Source of the DNA: Acidobacteriota bacterium
GTDB lineage: Bacteria > Acidobacteriota > Vicinamibacteria > Vicinamibacterales > Vicinamibacteraceae
Direction of reading: 5' to 3'
DNA length: 7,029 nt
NCBI GenBank assembly: GCA_023427865.1
Contig: JAEYZV010000478.1
Location: 1-7,029 of the forward strand
Numbering within the stretch: the first letter of the stretch is position 1; every line of letters begins with the position of its first letter. A program made the translations under genes and the position numbers. Shown piece after piece: positions 5,405 to 7,029 of this stretch. Under the pieces are notes generated by a model. It did no database searches. It was given only the letters and a program-made list of their open reading frames with translations, and was not told the origin of the DNA.

Positions 5405-7029
5405 ATGACGACCAGTCGGGGAACATGTTCGCACTGCGGAGCGCGGCTGACAGGTGACGACGTCGCGCCGTGTCCCGTGTGCGGGACCGGTCACCGCGCG
5501 CAGCGACTCCCGGATCCCGCTCTTGCGCCAACCGAGGTGGGCCCGCCGATCGACGCGCCCGCCGCCCCGGCATCGCGCCCCTCGGTGGGCGATACCTTCG
5601 GTCCGTTTCGCATCTGTCGCCTGCTCGGTCGCGGAGGCATGGGTGAGGTCTTCGAAGCCGAGCACCTCGACGATGGGCGACGCGTCGCGATCAAGCTTCT
5701 GAGCCAGCAGCTCGCCACGCCCGCCGACCGCGCTCGATTCCTGCGTGAGGGACGACTCGCCGCCGCGCTCTCACACCCGCACAGCGTGTACGTGTTCGGG
5801 AGCCAGGAGATCGCCGGCGTTCCGGTCATCTCGATGGAGTTGGTGGCTGGCGGCACGCTGAAGGACAGAGTCAACGAACACGGACCGCTGCCGCCTCGTC
5901 AAGCGGTGGATGCCATCCTGCAGGTCATCGAGGGACTCGAAGCAGCTCACACCGTGGGAATCCTGCATCGGGACGTGAAGCCTGCCAACTGCTTCGTCGA
6001 CGTGGACGGCACCGTGAAGATCGGCGACTTCGGTCTGTCGATCTCCGCGTCGCGCCAGTTGGGGGACGCCGTCACGGAGGCTGGCGAAATCCAGGGCACG
6101 CCGCACTACGCCGCTCCCGAACAGCTCCGCGGCGAACCTCTGGATTTGCGATCGGACATCTACGCGGTCGGGGCCACTCTCTATTACCTCGTGACCGGCC
6201 GGACGCCATTCGACGCACCCACGCTCACCGCGCTCGTCGCCAGGGTGATGACCGATCCCGCGCCGTCTGCGACGACGTACGCCCCCCTGGTACCAACCGC
6301 ACTGGACAGCGTCATCGCACGATGCCTGTCCAAGTCGCCGGCGACGCGGCCGGCCGATTATGCCTCGCTCAGGGCGGCGCTGCGGCCATTCGGTTCGGAA
6401 ATGCCAGTTGCCGCCGCGCTGCCGGAGCGTGCGGCTGCCGGTCTCATCGATCAGGTGCTGCTCTTCGTGATCACCGGTGCGGTGACCGCTACCCTCAACC
6501 GAGTAGACCCGGCGGTGCTGGCGTCGGAATTCGCCGCGCAGGTGCTCTATTTCACCGCGTCCGAGGGTGCGTGGGGCAGGGCGGCAGGTAAGGCGATCGT
6601 GCGGTTGCGCGTGGTCCAATCATTCTCTGTAACACCGGTCGGCTTCGCTCGCGCCGGCTGGCGCGCCGTCCTGTACAGCCTGGCGTGGTATGCCGGATCC
6701 GCGACCGTGTTGATGCTCCTCCACATGGGGTTCAGGGACTCGCGCGTCGAAGTCGTGGGGCTGCTGATCACGGGTCTTTTCCTCCTGCTACTCTTTGCGC
6801 GGGCGGGACGCCGCCACGGCGCCGCCGCGCTGCACGACATCGTGAGCGGCACCCGAGTGGTGACCCGCACGCATGTCAGGAGTCCGCGCGAGATCGCGTC
6901 GACGATCGTCACGCGGGCCACCCCGACCCGCGCGCTAGGACCGTACGAAGTGACGGGCACCCTTGGCCCCTGGGCCGACGGGACGCTGCTCGTCGGCCAT
7001 GACCCCATCCTGGATCGGGACGTCTGGAT
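5405..7029 (+). CDS. Zinc-ribbon Ser/Thr protein kinase with RDD membrane domain (3' truncated)
   Basis: 541 codons are visible and the frame is still open at the window end. Residues 8-26 form a zinc ribbon with two CxxC pairs (CSHC, CPVC). A Pro/Ala-rich linker leads to a Hanks-type kinase domain (about 66-330). It has the P-loop GRGGMGEV (75-82), catalytic Lys97 in VAIK, Glu115, HRDVKPAN (188-195), DFG (208-210), APE (237-239), Asp251 and Arg315. All key residues are present, so it should phosphorylate Ser/Thr; the Arg before the catalytic Asp suggests control by activation-loop phosphorylation. Residues 342-486 resemble an RDD domain: hydrophobic segments at about 346-365, 421-441 and 448-465, a WGRAAGK motif, and LHDIVSGTRVV at the end. 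After a linker, LGPYEVTGTLG (511-521) and LLVGHDPILDRDVW (528-541) look like the start of a second kinase-related domain. Start ATG 5405 lies just before the zinc ribbon; its ribosome binding site is weak. Signal and targets are unknown. Confidence 0.9.
   Translation, partial: MTTSRGTCSHCGARLTGDDVAPCPVCGTGHRAQRLPDPALAPTEVGPPIDAPAAPASRPSVGDTFGPFRICRLLGRGGMGEVFEAEHLDDGRRVAIKLLSQQLATPADRARFLREGRLAAALSHPHSVYVFGSQEIAGVPVISMELVAGGTLKDRVNEHGPLPPRQAVDAILQVIEGLEAAHTVGILHRDVKPANCFVDVDGTVKIGDFGLSISASRQLGDAVTEAGEIQGTPHYAAPEQLRGEPLDLRSDIYAVGATLYYLVTGRTPFDAPTLTALVARVMTDPAPSATTYAPLVPTALDSVIARCLSKSPATRPADYASLRAALRPFGSEMPVAAALPERAAAGLIDQVLLFVITGAVTATLNRVDPAVLASEFAAQVLYFTASEGAWGRAAGKAIVRLRVVQSFSVTPVGFARAGWRAVLYSLAWYAGSATVLMLLHMGFRDSRVEVVGLLITGLFLLLLFARAGRRHGAAALHDIVSGTRVVTRTHVRSPREIASTIVTRATPTRALGPYEVTGTLGPWADGTLLVGHDPILDRDVW

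Noticed and set aside
5771..6619. Minus-strand ORF (282 codons) opposite the kinase domain
   Set aside because: The plus strand here carries every kinase signature motif in order; the antisense frame is open only because of GC-rich codons.

Overview
The window is a GC-rich stretch (roughly two thirds G+C by eye, with strong G/C preference at third codon positions) from a bacterial chromosome. The style of the genes suggests an Acidobacteriota member, possibly of the Vicinamibacteria type: a large secreted TIG-domain protein with tandem 'LAEGA...ERAMYW' modules, a BNR_4-type propeller protein, and a Ser/Thr kinase fused to an RDD membrane domain. This placement is an inference from gene types and composition; there is no rRNA or marker gene here.

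All supported genes lie on the + strand. Layout: (1) the last 43 codons of an unidentified gene, ending at 134; (2) a gap of about 250 bases; (3) a 1067-residue exported protein, 386-3589, with a signal peptide, a large unassigned N-terminal region, one IPT/TIG domain, a linker beta domain and four tandem modules of about 100 residues; (4) a 136-base gap with a possible promoter placed so close to the next start that the mRNA may be leaderless; (5) a 466-residue exported beta-propeller protein of the BNR_4 type, 3726-5126; (6) a gap of 278 bases with a bulged hairpin and one doubtful small ORF; (7) the 5' part (541 codons) of a modular membrane kinase, 5405-7029, which runs off the window end. 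It has an N-terminal zinc ribbon, a complete protein kinase domain, an RDD membrane domain, and the beginning of what looks like a second, kinase-related domain.

The genes do not form an obvious single pathway. The two central products both carry export signals and are built from repeated beta modules. One is likely a surface or extracellular binding or scaffold protein, the other a likely carbohydrate-active propeller. The kinase is a signalling protein with its own start region. I saw no mobile element, CRISPR array, tRNA, rRNA or recognisable defence system. The most notable items are the layered architecture of the truncated kinase and the uncharacterised N-terminal domain plus four-module array of the large secreted protein.
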